64,000 nucleotides of DNA, from positions 1-64,000 of the forward strand of contig CAYTPI010000010.1 in the NCBI GenBank assembly GCA_964439625.1, in the 5' to 3' direction. This DNA is from CAYTPI01 sp964439625 (GTDB lineage Bacteria; Chloroflexota; Anaerolineae; Aggregatilineales; UBA3940). A program made the translations under genes and the position numbers. The number at the start of each line of letters is the position of its first letter. Position 1 is the first letter of the stretch. The notes beneath the pieces were generated by a model. That model searched no databases and was not told where the DNA came from. It saw only the letters and a list, made by a program, of their open reading frames with translations. This document shows positions 1 to 8,002 of the stretch, piece after piece.

Positions 1-1
1 A

Positions 2-154
2 ACGCTGGCACATCGTTGGGTCGAATGTGAATGTGGTCTCAGTTTAGACCGAGACGACAACGCCGCATTGAATGTATTAAAACGGGCAGGACGTGTCCGT
101 GAGCCAAAACGTAGCGGGTCGCCGCAAGCGTGGCTCAGAAGCCCGCGCTTTTAG
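2..154 (+). pseudogene. tnpB: 3' end of an IS200/IS605-type TnpB gene (cut by window edge)
   Basis: Frame 2 from base 2 is open to a TAG at 152-154 and gives 50 residues. They contain the second half of the TnpB zinc ribbon (CEC motif) followed directly by DRDDNAALNVL, the conserved block that holds the last RuvC catalytic aspartate. The tail is basic, ending in SPRF. TnpB is an RNA-guided nuclease of IS605/IS607 elements, and its guide (omega) RNA usually overlaps the 3' end of the gene. The rest of the gene lies outside the window, so I cannot tell whether the gene is intact. No TnpA gene is visible on this side. Confidence 0.85.
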
Positions 155-290
155 GCGTAGGGAGCGTCACATTAGCTTTAGAGAAATACTTCCGCGCCAA
201 GCACTCTGGCTTCTGCCTCACGTAACGCTGTATCTTGATACAGTAACTTCATCAAAGCAGTCGTCAATCGCCAACTAACGAGCATTTCTC
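155..290 (+). mobile_element. Probable right end of the IS605-family element with omega-RNA region
   Basis: This stretch follows the TnpB stop and has no convincing gene of its own before rho. At 228-243 it holds a perfect hairpin, CTGTAT-CTTG-ATACAG, with a 6-bp stem and 4-nt loop. IS605-family ends carry small subterminal hairpins, and the guide RNA typically runs from inside tnpB to the right end. The exact right boundary cannot be set from this sequence alone; 290 is only approximate. Confidence 0.45.
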
Positions 291-384
291 ACATAAAACC
301 TTAGCAACATCTTATCAATTTACTAGGATAACCAGACACTTACCGTCATCTGTAATCCTCTCATACGGTAAAGAGACATTTTTT

Positions 385-1674
385 ATGAATACTTCACGCA
401 TGAACATCTCCGAACTTGACCCAATGAGTCTTGCTGAACTACGAGAACTTGCAGGCGAGCTTGATATCATTGGATTTAACCGGATGAAGAAAACGGAATT
501 GATCATTGAACTGCTGCGCCATAAAGCAGAACAGCATGGTCATGAACTCCGTGGTGGCATCCTCGAGGTCATCGATGATGGCATTGGCTTTTTGCGGTCG
601 GACAATTATTTGCCCAGCCGTAATGATATATACGTCAGCCAGACGCAGATCCGTCGTTTTGACCTACGTACGGGTGACATGGTCGTTGGGCAGGTACGAC
701 CACCGAAGGACAGTGAAAAGTACTATGGCCTGCTGCGGGTTGAAGCTGTCAATGGGCAAGACCCTGAAGATGCGAAGCGCCGCCCTTACTTCGAGAATCT
801 CACCCCTATTTTTCCTGAACAACGTTATAACCTCGAAACCCGCCCTAACATTCTCTCGACGAGAATGATTAACTTAATTGCACCGATTGGGCGAGGTCAA
901 CGTGGGTTGATTGTTTCTCCGCCTAAGGCTGGTAAGACAACCGTTCTCAAGGAAATTGCGAACGCAATCAGTGAGAATTATCCAGAAATCCATCTGATTG
1001 TGGTGCTAATTGGTGAGCGCCCGGAAGAAGTCACTGATATGGATCGCTCAGTTGATGCAGAGGTTGTTGCATCTACCTTTGATGAGACTTGGAACAATCA
1101 GGTGAAGGTTAGCGAGATTGCGCTCGAACGCGGAAAGCGCATCGTTGAGACAGGTAAAGACGTCGTCATCTTGATGGATAGTATTACTCGGCTGGCACGT
1201 GCCTATAACTTGGTTGTTCCACCTAGTGGACGTACCCTATCTGGTGGTCTTGACCCCGGCGCGCTTTACCCACCAAAGCGCTTTTTTGGTGCCGCCCGTA
1301 ATATTGAAGAGGGTGGGTCGCTGACTATTATTGCAACCTGTCTTGTGGATACCGGTTCTCGCATGGATGATGTTATCTATGAGGAGTTTAAGGGTACTGG
1401 TAATATGGAACTGCATCTGTCACGTAGATTGCAGGAACGTCGCACTTTCCCCGCCTTTGATATCGAGCGCTCGAGTACGCGTAAGGAAGACCTATTGCTT
1501 GGGCCAGATATTCTTCAGCGTGTTTGGTTGATGCGCCGCATGTTATCGCAGATGATGTTGCCGCCACCAAACGGTGCTGGCATGGATACGGCAACTGCTA
1601 CCGAAGCGCTGATCGACCAAGTGCGTAAGACCGAATCAAACGAAGAATTCCTAGAGCTGCTGATAGAACAATAA
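385..1674 (+). CDS. rho: Transcription termination factor Rho
   Basis: Rho is the hexameric RNA-dependent ATPase/translocase that ends transcription at factor-dependent sites. The 429-residue protein has the full short-form layout. A helical N-terminal Rho domain (about 13-50) is followed by an OB-fold RNA-binding domain with the RNP-like stretch DGIGFLRSDNY (65-75). The RecA-type ATPase domain has P-loop SPPKAGKTT (178-186), Walker B VVILMD (260-265) and the secondary RNA-site loop around GGLDPGALYPPKRFFG. It lacks the long charged N-terminal insertion of actinobacterial Rho. A second ATG at 400 is also possible; neither start has a strong ribosome binding site. It stands alone and is followed by a hairpin terminator. 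Confidence 0.97.
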   Translation: MNTSRMNISELDPMSLAELRELAGELDIIGFNRMKKTELIIELLRHKAEQHGHELRGGILEVIDDGIGFLRSDNYLPSRNDIYVSQTQIRRFDLRTGDMVVGQVRPPKDSEKYYGLLRVEAVNGQDPEDAKRRPYFENLTPIFPEQRYNLETRPNILSTRMINLIAPIGRGQRGLIVSPPKAGKTTVLKEIANAISENYPEIHLIVVLIGERPEEVTDMDRSVDAEVVASTFDETWNNQVKVSEIALERGKRIVETGKDVVILMDSITRLARAYNLVVPPSGRTLSGGLDPGALYPPKRFFGAARNIEEGGSLTIIATCLVDTGSRMDDVIYEEFKGTGNMELHLSRRLQERRTFPAFDIERSSTRKEDLLLGPDILQRVWLMRRMLSQMMLPPPNGAGMDTATATEALIDQVRKTESNEEFLELLIEQ

Positions 1675-1783
1675 TTACTTGATATTAAGCGGCGCGATCA
1701 GAACATTTGCGCTATCATTTTGTGACGTTAGCACAGTTTGACACACAGATGTGCGTTAGCTACAGTTCATCACTGTCGTCGGG

Positions 1784-1812
1784 AAACAGGTTCACTGTGA
1801 GCCTGTTTTCGT
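1784..1812 (+). terminator. Intrinsic terminator after rho
   Basis: AAACAGGTTC (1784-1793) pairs with GAGCCTGTTT (1799-1808) through a 5-nt loop, allowing one G-U pair. A short T-run follows. It lies 110 bases after the rho stop codon and before the next gene on the same strand. Confidence 0.6.
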
Positions 1813-1936
1813 TGCATATAGTGACTGTGCACTATTACTGATCATAATCATTTATGAGCAGGCTGGTTTAATACCACGTTCAGCACAACAGCAGCACATA
1901 CGTGCTGATATCACTTAAGAAGAGGAGAATTATCTA

Positions 1937-2881
1937 ATGCGGGAAGTTTCCATTGCGGTTGTTCAGATGCAGCCAGAACTCGGAGAGATCGAAGAAAACC
2001 TAGTAAAGATGTCTGACTTCGTCACGAAAATTGCCAGTCAGCAAAAGGTTGACTTGATCTTGTTTCCGGAGTTAGTCACAAGCGGGTATGAACTTGGGGT
2101 TCGGTTTACCGAAGTCGCCCAGTTAATTCCGGGGCCAACGGCAAACCTGTTGGCGCAACGCGCCCAGCAGCTTGGTGTTTACATCGGGTTTGGTATGGTC
2201 GCTAAAGAGCGTGTGGAGAGCATCCTTTATGATGCGGCTGTATTGGTTGGCCCTGATGGGGAAATCGTCGGAGAGTACCGCAAAACCCACCTTAAGGGTG
2301 AAGAACGTATGGCTTTCCGTGAGGGTTACAAACTACCTATCTTTGATACTGAGATTGGTACCATTGGTTTGATGCTAGGCTGGGATCTTGCATTCCCGGA
2401 GGTTGCCCGCAGTATGGTGCTGGACGGCGCAGAAATTCTTTGTGCATTAGCAAGCTGGGAAACGCCTGACATCGACGAGTGGAGTACGCTTCTCAAAGCC
2501 CGTGCCTACGAGAATGCCGTATTTGTAGCTGGGGCCAACCGTGTTGGTGACGACGTCACCATTGAGTTTGGTGGTGAAAGTGCGATTGTTGGGCCACGAG
2601 GCAAAGTCTACGCGCACCTCCCTGGGGTAGACCCCGCGAAAGGTAAGAAAAAGGTTGACGCCAAAAAAGATAAATCAGACGATAAAAAGGATGATAAAGC
2701 CGAAGCCAAAAAGGAAGAAAAGAAAGACGACAAGCAGCAAAAGGAGGCCAAGCCGGAGCCGAACGAAGGTTATGCTGTTGCTCGTATCGATCTTGACGAG
2801 ATCAAGCGTCATCGGGAGCAGCGCCAAACATTGCAGACGCGCCAACCAACTGCTTACCGAACGCTCGTCAGGAAGTACTAA
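1937..2881 (+). CDS. Nitrilase-superfamily protein lacking the catalytic cysteine
   Basis: The 314-residue protein has the alpha-beta-beta-alpha fold signatures of carbon-nitrogen hydrolases. The Glu sits in FPELVTSGYE (E45) and the Lys in YRKTHL (K116). The third motif reads GLMLGWDLAFPE: the nucleophile position, normally Cys before Tyr/Trp-Asp, is Gly148 (GGC at 2378-2380, one base from TGC). Ordinary amidase/nitrilase chemistry is therefore not expected. A very Lys/Asp/Glu-rich insertion (about 235-275) interrupts the domain before its last strands. A strong ribosome binding site (AAGAGGAGAA) precedes the ATG. The gene is followed after 2 nt by threonine aldolase, so the two are probably co-transcribed. 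The fold assignment is firm; the function is unknown. Confidence 0.85.
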   Translation: MREVSIAVVQMQPELGEIEENLVKMSDFVTKIASQQKVDLILFPELVTSGYELGVRFTEVAQLIPGPTANLLAQRAQQLGVYIGFGMVAKERVESILYDAAVLVGPDGEIVGEYRKTHLKGEERMAFREGYKLPIFDTEIGTIGLMLGWDLAFPEVARSMVLDGAEILCALASWETPDIDEWSTLLKARAYENAVFVAGANRVGDDVTIEFGGESAIVGPRGKVYAHLPGVDPAKGKKKVDAKKDKSDDKKDDKAEAKKEEKKDDKQQKEAKPEPNEGYAVARIDLDEIKRHREQRQTLQTRQPTAYRTLVRKY

Positions 2882-2883
2882 CT

Positions 2884-3936
2884 ATGGACTCTATCGACCT
2901 GCGTAGTGATACGGTAACCTGGCCCACGCCCAAAATGCGTGAGGCCATGGCTTATGCTCCTGTCGGTGATGATGTCAAAGGAGAAGACCCCACAGTTAAT
3001 CGACTTGAGGCGTTAGCGGCTGAAAAGCTAGGTAAAGAAGCCGGGCTGTTTGTCTCTAGTGGAACACAAGGCAACGTTATTGCTATGCTGACTCATGGTC
3101 AACGTGGGGATGAGATCATCATGGGGAAAGCGGCTCACACGTTTGTATGGGAAGTTGCAGCCCATGCGGCTCTTGGGGGCCTAACGTCCCATTTGGTTGA
3201 TGTACAAGATGATGGCACCTTACACATTGATGATATTCGGCAAGCGATTCGTGGTAAGAACGTTCACTGGCCTGATACGTCAGTTGTTCTACTAGAAAAT
3301 ACACAAGGTGGGCGCGCGGGAACCCCGCTGACGCCAGCATACACACGTGATGTAGCAGCAGTATGCGAAGAACACGATCTTAAATTGCACATCGATGGTG
3401 CGCGCATCTGGAATGCGGCAACCGCCCTTGACGTTGATATCCATAAGTTAACTGAGCCAGCCGATACAGTCAGTTTTTGTCTGTCAAAGGGTCTTTGTGC
3501 CCCAGTTGGGTCGGTCTTAGTTGGCTCCCGTGAATTTATCGAGCGGGCGCGCCGTACCCGCAAGATGCTGGGTGGCGGTATGCGGCAAGCGGGTATTCTA
3601 GCGGCGGCTGGCATTATTGCAATAGAAGAGATGACGCAACGCCTCCATGAAGATCACGCTAATGCTCGCCGCTTAGCAGAGGGCCTCGGCGAACTTGAAG
3701 GTATTCAAATTGAGCGCCCAGTATACAGTAACATGGTTTTCTTATCATTCAAGCACAACCCGCTTGAAAGAGCGCAATACATGAAGGAACGTTTGCAGTC
3801 AGCTTACAATATTAAAATTGGGAGCTATGGAACTGGACTCGGCGGTGTACGTCTTGTAACTCATTATTGGATATCAGCAGAAGATGTTGAAACGGTGATT
3901 AATGCCATACGGCATGAGATGACCGTCCTCGCCTAG
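2884..3936 (+). CDS. ltaE: Low-specificity L-threonine aldolase
   Basis: This PLP enzyme of fold type I cleaves L-threonine or L-allo-threonine to glycine and acetaldehyde. The 350-residue protein starts with the family hallmark DLRSDTVTWPTPKM. It has the stacking histidine in KAAHTFVWE (H85), the Asp contacting PLP in LHIDGARIWNA, and the Schiff-base lysine in SFCLSKGLCAPVGS (K202). Length is normal for the family. The start lies 2 nt after the nitrilase-fold gene and the stop 10 nt before the CPBP-like gene, so all three are probably one operon. Confidence 0.93.
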   Translation: MDSIDLRSDTVTWPTPKMREAMAYAPVGDDVKGEDPTVNRLEALAAEKLGKEAGLFVSSGTQGNVIAMLTHGQRGDEIIMGKAAHTFVWEVAAHAALGGLTSHLVDVQDDGTLHIDDIRQAIRGKNVHWPDTSVVLLENTQGGRAGTPLTPAYTRDVAAVCEEHDLKLHIDGARIWNAATALDVDIHKLTEPADTVSFCLSKGLCAPVGSVLVGSREFIERARRTRKMLGGGMRQAGILAAAGIIAIEEMTQRLHEDHANARRLAEGLGELEGIQIERPVYSNMVFLSFKHNPLERAQYMKERLQSAYNIKIGSYGTGLGGVRLVTHYWISAEDVETVINAIRHEMTVLA

Positions 3937-3946
3937 CGAGCCACAT

Positions 3947-4867
3947 ATGTTCAGAGATGTTGAAAACCCGGAATTAGACTTACACTTTAACACCCCGATT
4001 GTGATCGGTGGTCCAAACAAAAACGCCTTTGAACAGCCGCTTATACCTGGGCCATTAATTAACTCAAAACGAGCGGCTCAGCCAGAAAACCCCGGCTTCG
4101 TACCACTGCCACATCAGTCCATTCAACCCATGCTCGACCGCTATCAACTAGAGGTACCTTACCGGAAAGCTAACGCGAGCTACGAAGAGACACTTGGTAA
4201 TGTTTCACAATTGTTTAGCGAGGTCTCTTTTGAGGATGATGTCCTTGCTGAGGCGGCTGAGGAGGTCTCCTTTGCGCAGTCAGTAGAACCGCTGTTTCTT
4301 GTTGTACTACAACTTGCTATCATTCTTGGGACGCTGTTATTCCTTACACAAGATATTCGCTATACGATTGTGTGGGTTTCGATGGCTCTAATTGGAGCAT
4401 TCTTTACATTGACCGACCGTGCGGAGGCATTAGCCCCAGTGCAATCTGCTGATCTTGGCTGGGGTCTGGGGATTGGTTTTTTGGTGGGGTTGCCGATTTT
4501 AATTATTCTTCGACCATCGTTGACTACCGTTACCATGGCCCTATTCCCGGAAGCGGCCCTAGCTAAGGTAATTCTGCTCGCTCTGATTACCATACCATTG
4601 TCTGAGACGCTCTTATTTCGAGGCGTTGTTCAAGAACGTCGTGGCTTTCTTAGTGGTGTCATCGCTGCCGGGTTAAGTGCCCTTCTAATTTTCTGGCCTG
4701 CTCTGCAAGACTTACAAGTTAGTTTCGCAGCTCTCCTGATTGTCTTCCTCACAGCAATGGCAGCTTTATACGGATATGTTAGGCTGCGCTATGGTTTGGG
4801 TGCTGCTTTACTGACACAGGTCGTTGTGAACTTATTGGTGATGGTAATCCCAACTCTATTTATATGA
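3947..4867 (+). CDS. CPBP-family-like membrane protein with degraded protease motifs
   Basis: A 306-residue protein with about 115 soluble N-terminal residues and then roughly six to eight membrane segments. The segment PLSETLLFRGVVQERRG matches motif 1 of CPBP (CAAX/bacteriocin-processing) metalloproteases, EExxxR, but has Ser-Glu instead of Glu-Glu. Motif 2, normally ending in His, reads ALLIFWPAL. Motif 3, normally HxxxN, reads QVVVN. The second and third metal-ligand positions are therefore missing and protease activity is doubtful. It lies 10 nt after ltaE, probably in the same operon, and converges with the C39 gene. The family call rests mainly on motif 1 and topology. Confidence 0.65.
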   Translation: MFRDVENPELDLHFNTPIVIGGPNKNAFEQPLIPGPLINSKRAAQPENPGFVPLPHQSIQPMLDRYQLEVPYRKANASYEETLGNVSQLFSEVSFEDDVLAEAAEEVSFAQSVEPLFLVVLQLAIILGTLLFLTQDIRYTIVWVSMALIGAFFTLTDRAEALAPVQSADLGWGLGIGFLVGLPILIILRPSLTTVTMALFPEAALAKVILLALITIPLSETLLFRGVVQERRGFLSGVIAAGLSALLIFWPALQDLQVSFAALLIVFLTAMAALYGYVRLRYGLGAALLTQVVVNLLVMVIPTLFI

Positions 4868-4898
4868 GATGTCAGTAAAATCTTGGAGAGCAACAGGT

Positions 4899-6272
4899 TT
4901 AGCTTTCCAATAATTCTAACTGTATTTCTGCCTGAGCATAATTGCGATTAAGGCGCAAGGCTTCCTGAAATTGCCCGCGCGCTTGAGGGATGCTTCCCTC
5001 TGAGGCGTAGACTAAGCCCTTATAATAATGTGCTTCTTCAGACATGGGGTTGGTCGCCAGAGTGGCGTTGGCTAGTGTCATAACGTCTTCAAAACGTCCC
5101 ACTTGATAATAGGCCTCATATGGCCCAAACTGGTACCATAACATCCGGCCCGGCAAGCCAATCTCTAAGGCTCGGTCAAACGCGGTTGCTGCCTCATCAT
5201 AACGACCTAGCTCCGTCAGCACTGTCCCTAGATTGAACCAACCGAACGAGTCCTGACTGTCTTGAGCAAGTTCATTTTGAACGGTGAGCAAGGCATTATC
5301 CCACATTTGGCTCTCATCTTGATCACCAATCAATGATAGTACAATCGCTTTTTCCCTTGGGGGAAATGCCACCAGATAGGTGCGATTGAATTGTCTCCAG
5401 TAAGTGTCTAACGCTTCGTAAGGGTAAGCACGATTAGGGCCAAGGTAGGTATCCATCGCAATGAATGCGTCGTCTGTGTAGCCCGTCAGTGTCAGGTAAT
5501 GTCCAGCCCAATCGTACTGAGCTTCTGGCTCAAAGCCTTTCTCGACCAAAACCGGATAGCCACCATCAAGCAGACGCTGAAGGATGTTAATGTTGCCATC
5601 TACCCGGTATAGCATTTCAAGTCCGAGCTCACCGGCGTAGCGTTGTAGTTCGTCTGGGCGAACGTTGCGATCTTCTGGATTGGGTTTGAGGGCAGATGCA
5701 GACTCTGTCTCGGAGAGCTCGACACCAAAATAGCTCATCGTTACCAACATGGATGCTGGGCCACAATTATTCCAGCCTTGCCGAGTATGTGTGAAGCCTG
5801 TGAGTAGCGTTAGAGCCTCATCGAGGTTTGCAGCAGTTGTGCCATCCACAGCATTACGCGCCGCTACAGGGACGGGTGTCAATGAGGGGGTTGGTGATGG
5901 TTCAAAGTTACTTCGGACAGGCGCACTGCCAGGCCTCACCGGAATGGTTGGTTCGAGGCGCGGCGTAGCAGTTGGGGTCGGTGTCAGTGTTGGGGGTAAA
6001 GGTGTAACATCAATTAATGCTTGAAGCTCTTCTGCATCGGCAACTTGCACAGACGGAAGGTCATCAAGCGGTTCATTTGAACCAAATGCCCATTCAGCCA
6101 CGAAATCTGGCGCATAGGCAGCAATATAGCGATCAGGGACGACGAGACGTGCCCATCTGATCCAAACAGGTGCGGTCACTAACAAGAAAAGCAACGCCAA
6201 TACAATTGTAACGCTGATCCACATCCATCTTGGGGTTGCATGTTTTTGCTCACTGGTTGCAATATGCTGCAA
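4899..6272 (-). CDS. Membrane-anchored C39-like cysteine peptidase with C-terminal TPR repeats
   Basis: A 457-residue protein. Residues 16-38 form an N-terminal membrane anchor, and a Thr/Pro-rich stalk spans about 90-135. A papain-like C39-type domain (about 150-310) has catalytic Cys in WNNCGPAS (C170), His in AGHYLTLTGY (H258) and Asp in AMD (D274). Three TPR-like helical pairs follow (about 340-455), for example FNLGTVLTELGRYDEAATAF. The domain order suggests an extracytoplasmic peptidase that holds partner proteins through its TPRs. C39 domains outside ABC exporters are common in surface proteins and their substrates are mostly unknown. It is transcribed alone, convergent with the CPBP-like gene. 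Confidence 0.85.
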   Translation of the reverse strand: MQHIATSEQKHATPRWMWISVTIVLALLFLLVTAPVWIRWARLVVPDRYIAAYAPDFVAEWAFGSNEPLDDLPSVQVADAEELQALIDVTPLPPTLTPTPTATPRLEPTIPVRPGSAPVRSNFEPSPTPSLTPVPVAARNAVDGTTAANLDEALTLLTGFTHTRQGWNNCGPASMLVTMSYFGVELSETESASALKPNPEDRNVRPDELQRYAGELGLEMLYRVDGNINILQRLLDGGYPVLVEKGFEPEAQYDWAGHYLTLTGYTDDAFIAMDTYLGPNRAYPYEALDTYWRQFNRTYLVAFPPREKAIVLSLIGDQDESQMWDNALLTVQNELAQDSQDSFGWFNLGTVLTELGRYDEAATAFDRALEIGLPGRMLWYQFGPYEAYYQVGRFEDVMTLANATLATNPMSEEAHYYKGLVYASEGSIPQARGQFQEALRLNRNYAQAEIQLELLES

Positions 6273-6552
6273 GCGAGAGCCTTTTTTCTTCGGGCGCAGA
6301 ATGTTACTACCTAATTAGTCTAGCGTCATAACAAAAATACACCCCTCAGATTAGGAGCACGTGCAGGATCTTACCACCTTATTGACCAACAATGCACATG
6401 CTGCCAACAACCTATCAGCAAGAAGCGCACACCTAAAAATTTAACTATCGTTTTCTCATAAATGCACTTGCTTGTACACATTCGCTTCTGTGAATGTCTG
6501 ACCGATGTCAAACTGTGCTATGGTTATGGCAGATGTTGATAAAGGACTTGTT

Positions 6553-6987
6553 ATGACGGATGTACCATCCCTCTCAAAAGGGATTTTTCTTTCAAGCGAA
6601 GAGCCTCAACTGGGAGGCCCGAAGCGCCAAGGATTAAAGCGCTACTATTACTCGTTGGCTCACCTCTATTCTAACTTAACAGGCGAGTTTGTTGCGCCCA
6701 GCGTTTACATCCATGCAGTTGCCGACCAAACACGCAGTGTACCAGTCCCTATTCCCGCCCCAATGACAGATACTCCCGGTGAAATCGAAAACATTCGACT
6801 GCGGGAATTTTCATTTTATCTTGTTGAACAAGAAATTGGACGAGTATCGTTATGGATAGGTTACGGTGAATTTACAAACTACCTCGTGGTTGAAGACACA
6901 GCACAAGATAAGCTCGATCTGTATAATTTTTTGGCTGAGCAACACAACCGAGAAGTACTTGGGCTACAACCTACCCGGCTGCGTTAA
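6553..6987 (+). CDS. Hypothetical protein, about 144 residues
   Basis: I do not recognise this soluble protein. I chose ATG 6553 because AAAGGA (6541-6546) sits six bases upstream; the frame is open to an earlier ATG at 6505, giving 160 residues. It has no signal peptide or membrane segment. It is rich in Tyr and acidic residues, with central segments that look like beta strands (FSFYLVEQEIGRVSLWIGYG) and a helical C-terminus. Its stop codon shares TTAA with the stop of the convergent molybdopterin-binding gene, a 4-nt overlap. Confidence 0.6.
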   Translation: MTDVPSLSKGIFLSSEEPQLGGPKRQGLKRYYYSLAHLYSNLTGEFVAPSVYIHAVADQTRSVPVPIPAPMTDTPGEIENIRLREFSFYLVEQEIGRVSLWIGYGEFTNYLVVEDTAQDKLDLYNFLAEQHNREVLGLQPTRLR

Positions 6988-7997
6988 TCCGTTGAGCGGG
7001 GTCGTGGCCTTTGTTTAATGTCTGGCAGTAAGCCACCATGCCCAAGTACCACCAAATCAGCGCGAGTTAACCGCTCTCCTGATAGTAATCTCGGAAGCAG
7101 CATGTCAATAACGCTGAACTTGGGTGATTTAACACACCCCGGTAGCCCTAAAACTGGCACAGCATCAAGATAACCCAACATCATTAGGGAGCCAGGATCA
7201 ACTGGGACGCCAAAATGGGCAACATTGCCTCCGGCAAGCTGCAGTGCGGTTGGCGCAACATCGGCGCGATCCATGATTGCAGAATACCCGGCAATTGCAA
7301 TGAGATCATAGGGTTTTTGCGATAATTCCTTGATGGTGGCAGCAATCGCATCAATCTGATGTTCACAAGAAACAATCTGCGTCAACTGGCTGCCAAGCGC
7401 TGTAATACGTTCTCGAACGGGTTCCTTAAATTGTGAGGTCAGTTTTGCTTGGAGTGCCTGTGGGCCTGTTACGATCAAGGCAACAGTTTTTGATTGTAGT
7501 GGTCGAACCGAAACTACTGGTCCAGCTTCCTGTACCATAGCAAGGACATCGTCAACGCGGGCTTTGCTGACCCCAAATGGAATTATTTTGACCAAGGTGA
7601 CGAGTTTGTTGGTTGTCGCAAGCGTATGTGTGGGCAGCGTTGCGATTGTTATCCCTTCGTCAACATTATTGATGCGGCTCAATAGGCTGACGTTAACGCG
7701 AATTGGGCCAGCAACTTCGGAGATTAGGTTGGCACGACCAACACCAGATGCTGTCACTTTGATGTATGCTCCTGCAAGAGCTTCCCCAATACGTTGTGCC
7801 CCTTCGTTTTCATCGAGTTCTCCTTGCTCTAATTGAGCCACAACAATCGTGTGGACACCATGCGCTATCAGCATGTCAACATCACTTGGGGTCAGATTCC
7901 TTCCCTTGTTGAATAAACGCTTTCCTGACTGATCAAATAGTTTATGGGCGAGGATGTGACCCGCGGCTTGTTCTGTTGGTAGTTCCCCAAACTGCAT
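6984..7997 (-). CDS. Molybdopterin-binding (MoeA/MocA-associated) domain protein
   Basis: The 337-residue protein starts with the stretch typical of the molybdopterin-binding module that accompanies molybdenum cofactor cytidylyltransferases (FGELPTEQAAGHILAH, then KGRNLTPSDV). It continues into a MogA/MoeA-like binding domain with LIVTGPQAL and the Gly-rich LGLPGCVKSPKFSVID. In other bacteria this module is often fused to a nucleotidyltransferase; here it stands alone. The start lies 5 nt after pncB on the same strand, with AGGA about 9 bases upstream, so the two are probably co-transcribed. No molybdoenzyme is visible in the window, so its role here is inferred from the family only. Confidence 0.75.
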   Translation of the reverse strand: MQFGELPTEQAAGHILAHKLFDQSGKRLFNKGRNLTPSDVDMLIAHGVHTIVVAQLEQGELDENEGAQRIGEALAGAYIKVTASGVGRANLISEVAGPIRVNVSLLSRINNVDEGITIATLPTHTLATTNKLVTLVKIIPFGVSKARVDDVLAMVQEAGPVVSVRPLQSKTVALIVTGPQALQAKLTSQFKEPVRERITALGSQLTQIVSCEHQIDAIAATIKELSQKPYDLIAIAGYSAIMDRADVAPTALQLAGGNVAHFGVPVDPGSLMMLGYLDAVPVLGLPGCVKSPKFSVIDMLLPRLLSGERLTRADLVVLGHGGLLPDIKQRPRPRSTD

Positions 7998-8002
7998 TTA
8001 AA

